Origin: Branchiostoma floridae
Lineage: Eukaryota > Chordata > Leptocardii > Amphioxiformes > Branchiostomatidae
Assembly (NCBI RefSeq): GCF_000003815.2
Contig: NC_049987.1
Location: 15,926,345-15,990,344, forward strand
DNA length: 64,000 nt
Direction of reading: 5' to 3'
The notes below the pieces were generated by a model. That model was not told the origin of the DNA and ran no database searches. It saw only the letters and a program-made list of their open reading frames with translations. Shown piece after piece: positions 44,248 to 56,400 of this stretch (position 1 is its first letter; every line of letters starts with the position of its first letter). The position numbers and the translations under genes were made by a program.

Positions 44248-45164
44248 CAGTGGAAGCCGCTTAATTGCACACCCGTTTTGCCAGCGAATTTCGTGCAATT
44301 ATCCGGCGTGTGCGATAATGCAGAGTTGGTCATTTGGACCGCATCACCACGGGCGGGGGGCCGAGAGGTGGTATGGGAGGTGGTACAAAGCACAGTTTAT
44401 TTACGTGCCACAGAAGTGCTGCACCTGTTGGCTCCGGACGTCATATCATATACATGTCTTCACGAAACATCNNNNNNNNNNNNNNNNNNNNNNNNNNNNN
44501 NNNNNNNNNNNNNNNNNNNNNNNNNNNNNNNNNNNNNNNNNNNNNNNNNNNNNNNNNNNNNNNNNNNNNNNTTATGTAGCGTCCTTATCACAAAACTAAA
44601 GCACTGCATGCGCACCGCCGAGGCGAGTGTTATGTCCGTCTGTAGGCCCCGAGTCGCTGTGTTGTTTCCGACTGGCTGCCAAGAACATAAAACCACTGCA
44701 TAAGTATTTCCCCGCGACCCTAATTACGTAATTAGACAATGGACAGATAGAGAACATATGTTATTGAGTACTGTATGTCAAAGCAAGTTGTCTGCCAAAT
44801 CGTAATGCCGGCTTTTGACGACCTTTCAAGCGGGCGGGCGTCTCTTCATGGTGCTGACCCCACAACATCGCTTTCTTTTGATCCCAATAACAATTTCATA
44901 CATGTTGTCAGTAAAGCGACTTCACAAAGGTCATTATCAGCTTATTTGTACCGTGTCTGACGATTTTAACACGCATTTTCAGTCAATTTGCCGACGATGT
45001 TTGACAAATTGTCGTGCAATTATCCGGCGTTGGTGATTTTTTGTTGTGCAGATAAGCGAAGTCACTAACAATGGAATGAATGGGTGACGGTTTGGGATTT
45101 AGGGATTCCGTGCAATTATCCGAAGTGTGCGTTTATCCGAGGTGCAATTAACTGGCTTCCACTG
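44248..45164. mobile_element. Pogo/Tigger-like non-autonomous element with internal gap
   Basis: The left end is CAGTGGAAGCCGCTTAATTG and the right end is CAATTAACTGGCTTCCACTG, flanked by TA on both sides (44246-44247, 45165-45166). The word GTGCAATTATCCG repeats inward from each end. CAGTGGAA ends with TA targets fit pogo/Tigger elements. Part of the interior is lost to the N gap. Confidence 0.82.
44472..44571. other. Assembly gap, 100 N
   Basis: One hundred consecutive N. The round size suggests a placeholder, so the true length is unknown. It lies inside a transposable element. Confidence 0.99.
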
Positions 45165-45166
45165 TA

Positions 45167-46530
45167 TTCCTAGACCACTGACCCATTTACAAGATGTTTC
45201 AAAAAATGGTAGGGAATGGTTCATTATATCAGGTGACACTATGAAGTCTCTCCAGATGTCTCTGTAGCACATGACAGACACAAGGTCTCTGCCTTGGAGA
45301 CCAACATCCTGTAATGGGGGAGGATCCTGGTGGCCCCGAACAGTACTACTGCAATGCTTAGATAGGGTTTAAAGAATGGTAAATAATGGTAGAATGCTGT
45401 TATCATTATCTAGAAACTATCAGAAGTATCAAGTTCCACTTTATAAATATTTCTATAATTATGCAGGACCAGGGACATATTTATAAAGTTGAAACAGTGT
45501 CCCTTAGAGGACGTGCTAAAATTTTCGGCGCATACAGGAATCGTAGCTAGAATTGTCGATCCTCAAGCGCACCAACCTACCAACTGTTTGTGGGATGTTC
45601 AGATACTTAAAAAATATATTAATGCTAGATAGGTAAAACTATACATTTTTGAAAAGCTAAGAACCTGTAGAATATGAATATATCAAGATAAAGACTGTAT
45701 CTAGTTTGTAAGGAATAATACTGCACAAAAGGACAGAAAAAAATTTTCTTTGAAGTCTCAAAAAATATTTGAAATGTATATAACATCACCCACAAAGTCT
45801 AAAATAACTAAGTCACTGAAAACTAGGCTAGAATGCCTTGCTATTCTTCCTGAATCAATAAAAATATAAAACAATGTATGAAAGTGTCACTGTAACTGTT
45901 TTATTCTTGCTAGCAAAGATAGTACCTAAAGCCTTTGTAAAAAGATGGGCCTTATCAGTGTTCCCCTAATGTTTGACCAGGAAGATTTCACCAAAATTAT
46001 GAGTTGGAGGAAAACCAAAACAGACTTTGCTACCTCAAAGTGTTACATATATGTACATGCTGCCCTCCCCCATAGGCGAAAAAACAAACAAATACAAAGC
46101 AGAAATTTGGCTGGATCAATAATTTGAAAACAATTTCAGACACTCATGGCCCTCAGTCCTTTATGATAAACACCAAAAAACACCCACCTACTCCTTTTTC
46201 ATGTAGCAAAGAAAACAAAGGTTTGTAAATACTACCACATGGTACAGGACCGGCAAATGGCAGTCAAAATGACGAAGTTTTCATCAACTTCCAGTGGTAG
46301 AAACATCGTCAATCTCTTCCTCAGTGGTGTCACAACCCCTTCTAGGTTCTTCAGCGTAATTGGCAATCAATAAATTGTGATTTTGAGGGGAAAAAACAAG
46401 GCAGAAACTCCCAAAGTAACAGCTTCAACCCTCCCCAACTTAGGGGAATCCCCTGCACATCAAAACAGGCTGTTTCCCGATTCCACCCGGGGAATACCGA
46501 GGAATGCCGAGACACATGTAAATTGATACT
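45167..46530. other. No gene seen (within the proposed gene B intron)
   Basis: AT-rich with short frames; no recognised domain or strong repeat. Confidence 0.45.
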
Positions 46531-46532
46531 CT

Positions 46533-46625
46533 CCAAGCAGAGGTCGAGTCGCGGAGATATACTAGTAGTCAAAAAAAATACAGAGCCGCTCCTCCTACTC
46601 CTATTCACCAAATTCACCGCTCCTA
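46533..46625 (+). repeat. SINE tail fragment
   Basis: CCAAGCAGAGGTCGAGTCGC, then GTAGTCAAAAAAAATACAG and CCGCTCCTC match the minus-strand tail of the SINE at 8290-8410. Confidence 0.65.
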
Positions 46626-46779
46626 CTACTCCTATTCCGGGTAGTTCTGTACATTACAGTACAGTGTAGTTTAGAGTTGCAATTGTTTTCCTCATTGAAT
46701 TTGAAAGATTCCAGTTCTTAAACATTGTTGTATAATCTGTGTCATGTAATATGATCTACTTAGATGCCTAGCTTCTACA

Positions 46780-47110
46780 GACATACTTTGTGCTATATCT
46801 TTTGAGCTTAGTTGGTTAACACTTAGGGGTTGGAGACTTGAACGAATAGTCAGGAACATGTATGGTCCTGATTTTTAAAAGTTAAATAGGTGTTGTGCTT
46901 AGGAAGAAGTGACATATGTTAGGGCCCCCTAGCAACTTGTTCCTGGGGATAGTAGGCATTTTTAACTTTGTCAGGAGGGTTAAGGTTATGTTTTGGGTGT
47001 GTTTGTGTGTGTGTGTGTTAACAGCATAACTGGAGAAGCCTTGGATGGATCCTGATGATATTTGGTAGGTGGGTATGGGTCGGGAAAACGAAGGTCATGT
47101 TTCATAAGGA
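46780..47110 (+). repeat. Dispersed repeat family fragment
   Basis: It shares TTTTGAGCTTAGTTGG and CCCCCTAGCAACTTGTTCCT with 43.9 kb, and GGTGGGTATGGGTC with 42.6 kb. A GT run lies at about 47001-47020. Confidence 0.7.
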
Positions 47111-48460
47111 GCCCCTTAGTTTAGAGTTGAATTGCATTTGTTTATCTTATTCAATGTGGAAGATTGCAGTTCTGAAACAGTCCTGTATAGTATATAATTG
47201 ATTCTATCAGTGGTTATTGTAATTTAATGCTGTAGGGGCAATAATCATTGTACTGTGCCAAGCAATGTTAGGGAAATCTACTTTCTGCAGGTCTGTCTTG
47301 TTATAAAACAAAATGAAATGAGTAACGCATTTGTCTACAGACATCATTCTGCATAACAAACCTGGTTTATTTGGCAAAGGTATGTGTTCGTGGAACTCTA
47401 GTTAGTACTATGTGATTTAAAAGCATTGACTCTCATTCAACACCAATCGGCAAATTCTTGGTACATGTATACAAGATAAAAACGTTTAACTTAACAGTCA
47501 TCATACAAATGGGACAATGTGGGCTCTGATATCTCTTCTTATGACATAATCAAATCTAATGAGTCAGACATATAACACAAAATTTGATAAAATGTAACTC
47601 CTGAAAAGGGTAACTAATTGTCTTTTGATTTTCTAAGAATCCGTTTGCCGATGGTATCAATCCTTGTGTACTGGTAACATTCTATGAGTTTATTTGGACT
47701 GACACAATTACCTTAAAGTTTACAATGTCTATTGCAGCAAGTCTTCCTGTGGTCCTTTATTCATTAATATATATGGCACAAAACTACATAACACACAAGA
47801 AAATAACATGTTATAAACACTACAGATGATTCACAAATAAGAGAAAGTGTACAATGGGGAAAATCCATTTTCCTTACAGTTTCAAAGTATTTTTCCAGAT
47901 GTTAGACATTCTGTACAGAAATCGTTCTGTTTTGAGCATTACTGTTCCAGGTTTTGGAGAGCGAATGGTTTGCAACTTTCTGACTTTGAAGATTTGATAT
48001 GATAATTTATCTTGCAAGTTGCATTGTGATTTAGTTCATATAATCAGACACTGATGGTTTGTTTTCCATGACTACAAAAAGTCACTAATTTTCTGTTGGA
48101 TCATGTCTTTTGAGGGTAACCGCCCTTACGTTAGCAAAAAGGGAGCACATTGAAATCATGCAAATAAATATTTAAAACTATTCCTAACATTCACCTTAAA
48201 CTTTGAACGATATTCAATATACCGTAACAAGAAAACGTCACAGATATTTTTAAAAGAAACCAGACTTCTTTTCCTGATGTTCTGTTCTCTTTATAAATGG
48301 CCTCTGGACCATTGCGTAATTCTAGCAAACTCTACATTGTATTACAATAACAGCATGCAACTACAATTTGTAATTGTATGCTGTTTGTTCAAAGAAGTCA
48401 TGATCAATCATAAGGTTAATGCTATGATAAAGTTCTTTTTTTTCCTTCTTTTTCAAACAG
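47111..48460. other. No gene seen; intron upstream of the gene B nuclease exon
   Basis: AT-rich; the last 25 bp are a strong polypyrimidine tract ending TTTCAAACAG before the exon. Confidence 0.5.
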
Positions 48461-50415
48461 AAAATCTTGTTGCTGACATCTGTGTAGAAAACTTTTGCAA
48501 ATTTGAAAAAAGTACAAGTATTCAACTTGACAGAGTGTCAACCTCTCTCTTGGGTGACAATGGTGCAGGCAAGACTACAGTGCTGAAAAGCATTGAACTA
48601 TTTACAAAATTATATCAAGAGATGATAGAAGGCAGTGATGTTTTGCGTTCTACATATTTTGCAGGCCTGTTTGGTGTGGGAAATCATAAACTTCTTTGGC
48701 ACAAGAAAAACACTAGCAAACCCATAAAGATCAGTGGAAAAATGCAAGATGAGACAATTGAATTTACAGTGACAGAAAAAGGAAGTGATGTGATAGTTAC
48801 CTGCAACTGTGACAAGTCAAAGCTTATCAAGGTTGGATGCCCAACAGTTGTGTTCATTTCAAATGCAGGAGTGTTCAGAAATCCATTTTGCATTGACAAA
48901 CAGCAGAAGCAGGTAGCAGAAGACTCTGATGAAAACACACAAAGTAATGCCATACATAAGATACATGTTGACAATACCAAAGATATAAGCTGTCTACTAG
49001 GACTATGTGAGTTAGAAGGGGCAAACAGAGAATCCTTGAAAGCTGAGCAGGACTTGAACACAAAAATTGAAAAGACTGCCCAGGCCAAGCAGGATTTCCA
49101 TAATGCATTGGAAGAAGAAAAAATTCACGTTGATAAATTCAAGGAAATAAAAAAATTGTATGAAGAATCTCTTGCTAGCTTGCCAGAACATAAGGCTATG
49201 GTAAAATTGAGAGAGGCATTTCCAGAAGATATGACATTAAAATTCATGAAATTGAACAAATTTCACAGCTACACCCAGCCAATGGCACAAACTGCCGAAT
49301 CTTCAGCAAAGAAAACCCTGAAAGAAAAGAAAGACCAATACATGGCAACTGAGGAAGCTTTTGAAAAAAACTGTGAAAGATTTAGTGAAGTCATAAGCAA
49401 ACTGCTCAAAAAATTTGGCAGGAAATGCAAGGTACAGTTTAACTGGGATCGCGAAAGAAAACAATTAGAGATAGAGGTAGAAGAAAATGGTGTCTCACTT
49501 CCACTATTTCAATGTGATGCAGGCTTGCAGCAAGTCATCATCATTATCTTAGCAGTTATTCAAGCCCAAAAGCAGGCTAGTGTGAAGACAGTGCATCTAC
49601 TCCTAGATGAACCTATTTCCTTGCTGCATGGCAATTTGGTGAAAAAGCTATTAACTTATCTAAAGGAGACAAACATCTGTGTTGTACTAGCATGCCATGC
49701 AGTAGACACCTTAATGGCATGCAATAGAATTATATGCCTTGATGATCAAACTGGACCCCGTAAAATTAAAATGGAAGTCCTAAATCATTTCAAAGAAATG
49801 TGTAGTAATATTGCAGATACCTCAATGTTGATGTATTTCTCCAAAATATTGCAAACAAGATGTCTTTTTGTGGTAGAGAATGGAACAGATGCAAATGTGT
49901 TTATGGAATGGATTCAGAAGCTCCATCCTGACATTGATTTAAGGGGCAAATTTGTAGTGCACCCTTGCAATGGAAGACCTACAGTAGACACTGTAATGAA
50001 TCTAATTGGCTCTTTGAAAAATCAATTTGAATATGATACTGAGCAAACTTGCATGAGGATATTTGTCCTGGTAGACAGGGACTATAGGGCAAAGGTAGCT
50101 AGGAACAAGGAAAAAGAGCTATTGGAAGAGAAAACCAAAAGTTATGCAAAGTTCAAGGTTGAGTGGCACTGCTACAAAAAAAATGAGCTGGAAAACTATC
50201 TCCTGTCTGCTGCAGCACTGAAGTCTTGGCCTGACAAAAAGAAAGAGAAAAAACAAAGAGACATAGAGGAGACAAAGGAAGATTTGAATGGCTACATTGA
50301 TGATCACTTTGAATACCTGATCATCATAAAGAAATATCGAGAGAGTATGGAGTGGTATCTCAAACAAATGGCTACTGCTGAGGGCTCTGAAAAGAAGAAC
50401 ATCTCAATCGAGCAG
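48461..50415 (+). CDS. Gene B exon: ATPase, coiled coil and TOPRIM module
   Basis: Residues are numbered with the split first codon as 1. DICVENFCKFEK (6-17) is the first strand/helix, closely like gene A. Walker A is GDNGAGKT (32-39). A charged helical insertion, likely coiled coil, covers about 190-320. The signature-like CDAGLQQ is at 352-358, Walker B LLLDEP at 380-385 and the H-loop CH at 412-413. The TOPRIM-like part has CLFVVENGTDANVF with E473, IFVLVDRDY with D539 and D541, and WHCYKKNELENYLL (569-582), the ENYLL motif typical of DUF4435/AriB-type and some OLD proteins. These acidic residues would bind the metals. The donor is CAG|GTAATT. Confidence 0.9.
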
Positions 50416-53400
50416 GTAATTGTAAGCTATACTATAGTAATGATAATTATAGCATTTTCATATGAAACACATTTTATATTCCTGTTAGATTGCTATTATT
50501 AAGTGAATAATTAATAATTGTATGCTTGAACATGTCCTGTTGCTAGCCTGTGTCATCCTATCTAGTTTACCTGGCTCCCATATGCCTTATATATTGATTT
50601 ATCTGTTATGAAGGGATAATGGGAGGCTGGAACGTACACTAGATACATGTAAGATTGGCACTCAGAGGCTATCCTGCCTCCTCCAAACTTAAGAATAAGT
50701 ACATGCAGGTACATGCATGATGAGGACCTAAACCATAATTATGATACATGATTTAATGTTGTGTGTGACTCCAGGACACTTATAATGCTCACCTGGTATT
50801 GATACTCAGCTACATCTAAGATAGTCTAGACTTACTTAAAATGTTTTGTTGCCTTCCAGCATCATCATAGTGAAAAGGAAATAGGAGACTGGAGGGAGAT
50901 GTATCGTTCTTCATACACCAATGCGAAATTAGTCTTACAGAAATATGGAATTGCTGGCAGTGCAGATCATGAAAAACTTATACGGCATCACTTTCCTTTG
51001 GATGAAATTGATCTGGAGATTCAAACTTTGGTTGCAAATTTTGTTGAATTCTTCAATATAACAGGTAACCATTTTGACAAAATAAAAGAAGGTAGATGTA
51101 GTGGTTCAACAATGTTGCAAAGTAATAATAGTTGGAGGCCAATTATGGATATTTTACGTTATATTTTTTTCAGTGACATTGAGGGCCTAAAATAGGGTGT
51201 GTAGATTGTCTTTTTAGTACATTTAAGATCATTAAAAAAACAGTCATATCTTCTTATGATCCAATGAATTTAGTATGTGTACTCATACATATGTTACATT
51301 GCATTTTTGATGCTTATAATATTTATCCCCATTTTGCCTTCTCCATATAGATCCAGCTGATACATGTATTCCACTGGAACAGATTGAGCCACAAGGTGCG
51401 CATGCTATTCCTCAGAAAGAGATTGGTCAAATACAGCATACACCAGAAACTGGGCCTCTGGATCCACTCGCAGGTTTGTAGAACATAATCTGTGCCTTTT
51501 GCAAAATATTGATAAAAATACACACCCCCTCCAGGAAAGATGGCAAGTTTGTCACACGCATGTACCAGTCATCTAACAGAAGTGTGGAGATGTATCCCCT
51601 ACCCAATGTCTCCAGTACAATTCAGCATGGTAACAGATAGGGGCTCTACACACCCTCAAAGATTGGCCACCACTGCAGCTGCCTTTTATATTGCTGCAGG
51701 AAACATTGTGACTTGTCTACAAACGACAAATGGTTTGGTAGTCTTTGACAGTTTCATATATAATATATATAATTCACATTTCTTAGACCGTGGGTCCTTA
51801 TGCTACATGTCTATAAACCGTACTCATAGATATACATGATAGTCATTTTATCTTATTAACTTTAGCATTCCACTCCCGCCTCTTTCTGGCTTGTCTGGCA
51901 TAAGAGTTTGAAAGGTAAGTGTTTGCAATCCATCAGGGGGGACCCTTCAGGCGGGTTTTCTCTTCCGCACACATAGGCCTTCAGGGTGCGTCTGACCAGT
52001 CTTAGGAGTCCATGCGGAGAATGTGGCCCCGGTACCGGAGTCGTATCCGGCGGATGGCTGCCATCAGGTTGAAGTCCGGGTGTGTTGCTGTGTCTCGGAA
52101 GTGTTTCTTTGTAATCCCATGTAGGCATCTGCTGTTGAAGCCATTGATCATTCTCGTAACGTCCTGTGTTAAGTCCCAAGCTTCACAGCCATGTGTGAGT
52201 GTTGAACAAACAGAAGATTTTGAATGTACAGTCGGAGTTTCATTCTCTGGGGCAGTCTGTGATCTCTCCATATATGATGCATGGAGCTGAAGCGGGATTG
52301 TCCAACGTCCATTCTGTGTTTAACATCCGCTTGCTGGACACCGTCACGTTGCATGCGGCTTCCTAGGTAGTTGAATGTATGAACGTTTTTGGCCCAGTAT
52401 TGACGACGTTATCACGCTCCTTCTCCTTGGCAAGTCTCTTTCGTCGCTGTACTTCTTTGTCTGCGAAGCTACCTGCGCGTGACCGGATGTCGGTGGTGGT
52501 TGGATGATGCATTCACCTGAGCGGCTCCGGTGGATGGCTAGGCTTCTCTTGGTGTAGAAGTCTCTAGTACACTCTGGGCATCTATGTTTGAGGTTCAAGG
52601 CAGCTATCTCAGCCTCGGTCGTCTTTGATACACAGCCTCTCTTGTGTATGCTGGTTTCAACTCACGCAGCAGCATGTTTATTCTCCATTTCAGGAATACG
52701 ATGCACGCGTTGTCGCGGGTACCTCTTGCAGGTCTGAATCCAGTCTGGCTGTCTGGAAGGAGCGGCTCAAGCTGGGCCTGTAGGTGACGGGCGATCACGG
52801 CAGAGAGGAGTTTGTAGACAGTTTGGTACATACCATGCTGCATGGGGGAATTTGAGGGCAATCATACTATATTAGGTAAGTTTTCTAGTACTCGGGTAGG
52901 GTCAGTCACATTTCTTACTGACCAGAAATTGCACTTCATTTGTATCATGATGGGGCTAGTTCTCCAGTCAGTGCAAGTCCAAATCTAGCGTCAACTCTCA
53001 AAATTCTGTCAGGTACCTTGAAAACATGACTGGTAGTCACATTCGGTAAAATAAGTGTATAAAAACTATTGCCATGGCAACGTTTTTATTGTTTATAAGT
53101 ATTAAGGATTGTTGTTGTGATTCCTTTCGCCTGGCTGTATGTATGAAGATTGTTTTACGCGATGGATGTTTGTCGGGCATTGCTGTTAACAAGAAAGGTG
53201 ATCTCTTGTGACAAGTGACCTATCATAAATGTTTCTCATTGATTATACAAATGAGGTCCTCATTTGCATAAAAGATATCAATTGATCTCCTCTACCTAAA
53301 TAACAATATGTTCAAAGTATGAAAATCTTAGCAAAGAAAGCTATTGTAGCATTTTCTCATAGATTATGTAAATGAGACCCTAATTTGCACATCCGCATGT

Positions 53401-56400
53401 TCAACTTAATGTACATGTTGCTATCAAATGTCGCAAGTATGGAATTTTCGTCATTTAACACTATAATCACAATTTCTCATTGATTATGTAAATTAGGCAA
53501 CAATTTGCATAGTTAATGTCTACCAATATTTCTCTTTTCTAGTTACGTCATGTTTAAGTGCCCTAGCAGTAATGAAATACTGTGACTTAATAAACTGTGC
53601 TCATTAATTATTCAAATTAGCCTCAGGTTTGCATTGATAGCCCTTATTTATGGAAGGCACCTCCGAAGTTATCTACATAATTTTTTTATCACAAATCACG
53701 TTGATCCGTCAACTCCTTCCCGAGTTAGTCCCTTTCAAAAGGATGGTGCAATTATGCACCCGCGGACGAATGGCTGTGGAATTTTGGTAATTTTTGCCAA
53801 TCTGATATATCCTTAACAGTAAGCTTAATATTTCTCTCTTTTTGAGTTACATATGGTATTTTTTTAGCATTCTAACATGAAATGCAGTGTATTTATTAAC
53901 TATCCTCATTAATTCAGCAAATTAGTCCTTGATTTGCACGATTAGCATTTAATTATGTAAGGCATATCTGAAGCTATCTATATTCCAAATATGACATGAT
54001 GATCCGTCAACCCCTTCCCGAGTTAGTTCCTTTCAAAAGGATGGTGCAATTGCGCACGCGCGGACGAATCGCTGTGGAATTTTGGTAATTTTTGCCAATC
54101 GGATATATCCTAATTAACAGTAAGCCTAATATTTCTCTCTTTTTGAGTTACATATGGCATATTTTTTAGCATTCTAACATGAAATGAAGTGTATTTATAA
54201 ACTGTCCTCATTAGTAATGCAAATTAGCCCCTGATTTGCATGATTATCATTTGATCATGTAGGGAATATCTGTAGCTATCTACATTCCAAATATCTTGAA
54301 GATCCGTCAACCCATTCCCAAGTTATTCCCCTCCAAAGGGATGATGTAACACATGCCTGTGGACAAATTCACGAGATTTGGGGAATTCTTGTCAAACGGT
54401 CGCAAACTATACTATTTGGCTTGCCCCTGAGGAGTCGCCAAAAAAAGACAGTGAATTTAGATTATGCAAAAACAAACCTCTAGGGGGCCCAAAGTTACAC
54501 CACCTAACTCCTTACCCCAAGACATATTCACTAAAAAATAATGTACCTGGCACTGGCATTTGAACTCCAACTTTGAACTCCGCTGCAGTACCGTAACTCG
54601 CTGCTAGGAAGCCCAATATCAAACCTTGACCTTCCCTTTTTGCACTCCCTGTACATCCACCAAATATCATGCAGAACCATCAAGAACTTCTTGAGTTACC
54701 GGATACTACAACCGTACACTAGGGGTTGTAGTACAGAAAATTCAGGTCCAGGTACGGTCCAGGTCCAGAGGATCAGGTCCGGACCTGAACCTAAATGAAA
54801 GTGTTTGTGAATGGGCGGTACACAAAACAATGGTCCATTTCGCTACAAATAAATCTGTTTGGTGGAGTATCCTACCTTCACATCAACAACACTAACTGCC
54901 TTGGATAGACCAAGTTTGACTGTAGAAACTTGGTAAAAATGACTATCAACTCTCCTATACTTCGCTTTTGTTATTTTCTTGGACCAATAAGCCTCAAAAC
55001 ACGTGAACACGCCGCCATAGTGCCTGTATAATCTGTTCATTTTCTAATCGGTCCAACATCCAGTCCACTGAATTTTTTTAGGTCCGGTTTTTCCGGATCG
55101 GTACAAGAAGAAAAACCGGTTTTGTGTACCGGTACTCACCCCTGCCGCACACACAAACATACTCAGCCCACTGCAGTACCAACAGAAAATGCCAGTTGAA
55201 CCATTTTCCAACTAGAATTTCCTTTCTGCAACCACTATACTCAAATACCAAATATCATGAAGTTCCATCAACAGCATCTCGAGTTATGCCAACAATGTAC
55301 ACACCCACAATAAAGCTGCTCTACTTTTGGCACAACTGAAAACATCATCTTCTTGGCAAAGATGATGAACAAAAATGAAAAAGGGAAACAAAACAACAAG
55401 CATGCATGTATCTGGCTGAAGATTCTACTTTACTCTGCTCAACTCACATAAGGCCAGAGCTGATGACTCTTAGGAATTGTAGCCTGACTAGTCAGGCTTT
55501 TGACTAAACATTTGTCACTAAAAAAATTACCATTTGTCCTCAAACATGATGCAGCCAACATTCGACACTGACCACACAAATCTGCAAGTTAGACAGAGTC
55601 AATTGGGTGCAGCACATTATGGCCAATATGTGTAATATGAATGCAAGTTTCATTAAAGACATCATACACACCAAGGAGGTTATAGGGTCAGATAGTGTAG
55701 TATAGAAGTGGCTTCAATGCCAATTTTTATCTCTCTTAGACCACACTGACTTTATTATATGGATGACATACATGTATGCGCAGGCATCAGTTTTTGCCTG
55801 TTACAAAAAGTTTGTGGAACCACACTGTAAATCATACAAAGAAGCAGCAAAATGAGCAAATATTTGCCTACAATTGAAAAATGAAATTAGGAAAATGGAC
55901 GTGAAGAGCGAATTGTCTTCCAAAGTCAATTGTAGAATACATTATGTGAAAGGACATCAATAAAGAATCAATTGTTTGGTATAGCATGGTCTATGTGTTT
56001 AGTCATGTCATAATGAAGACACCTTTTTCTTTTTCCCAACTTTTTTTTGCAAGTTTGCATCAGTTTTAAGGTGCCAAGAGGATGTCTTCCTGACCATTTG
56101 TCCACAAAAGCCTTTCATGCATGCACCATATTCAGGACCCTGGTACCCATTTTGAATTGAATCAATAACTTAAGAAATGACAAGAATATAATTTGCAGTT
56201 TTTTTATAAATCTTGAAGTTAGGCTTTAATAAAAAGAATTCTTTCCTTGTAGACAACCACGGTGACTCAGCTTCAAGTGCAGGTGAGGATGTACCAGTCA
56301 TACAAGAGTGTGGAGATGTAGTCCCTACAACAGATGCTGAAGGTGTCACCATGTGGAAATGCCCAGAGACAGTGTCCCAGGCTGGATTATTGGAAAACCC

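Noticed and set aside
48277-48460. Upstream extension of the gene B exon to an ATG at 48277
   Set aside because: The added stretch is hydrophobic and T-rich, ends in a textbook polypyrimidine tract plus CAG, and has no counterpart in gene A.
48461-50415. Bacterial contamination carrying an OLD/PARIS gene
   Set aside because: The frame is bounded by splice sites with matching phases, is embedded in lancelet-type repeats, and has an intron-bearing paralogue on the same strand.
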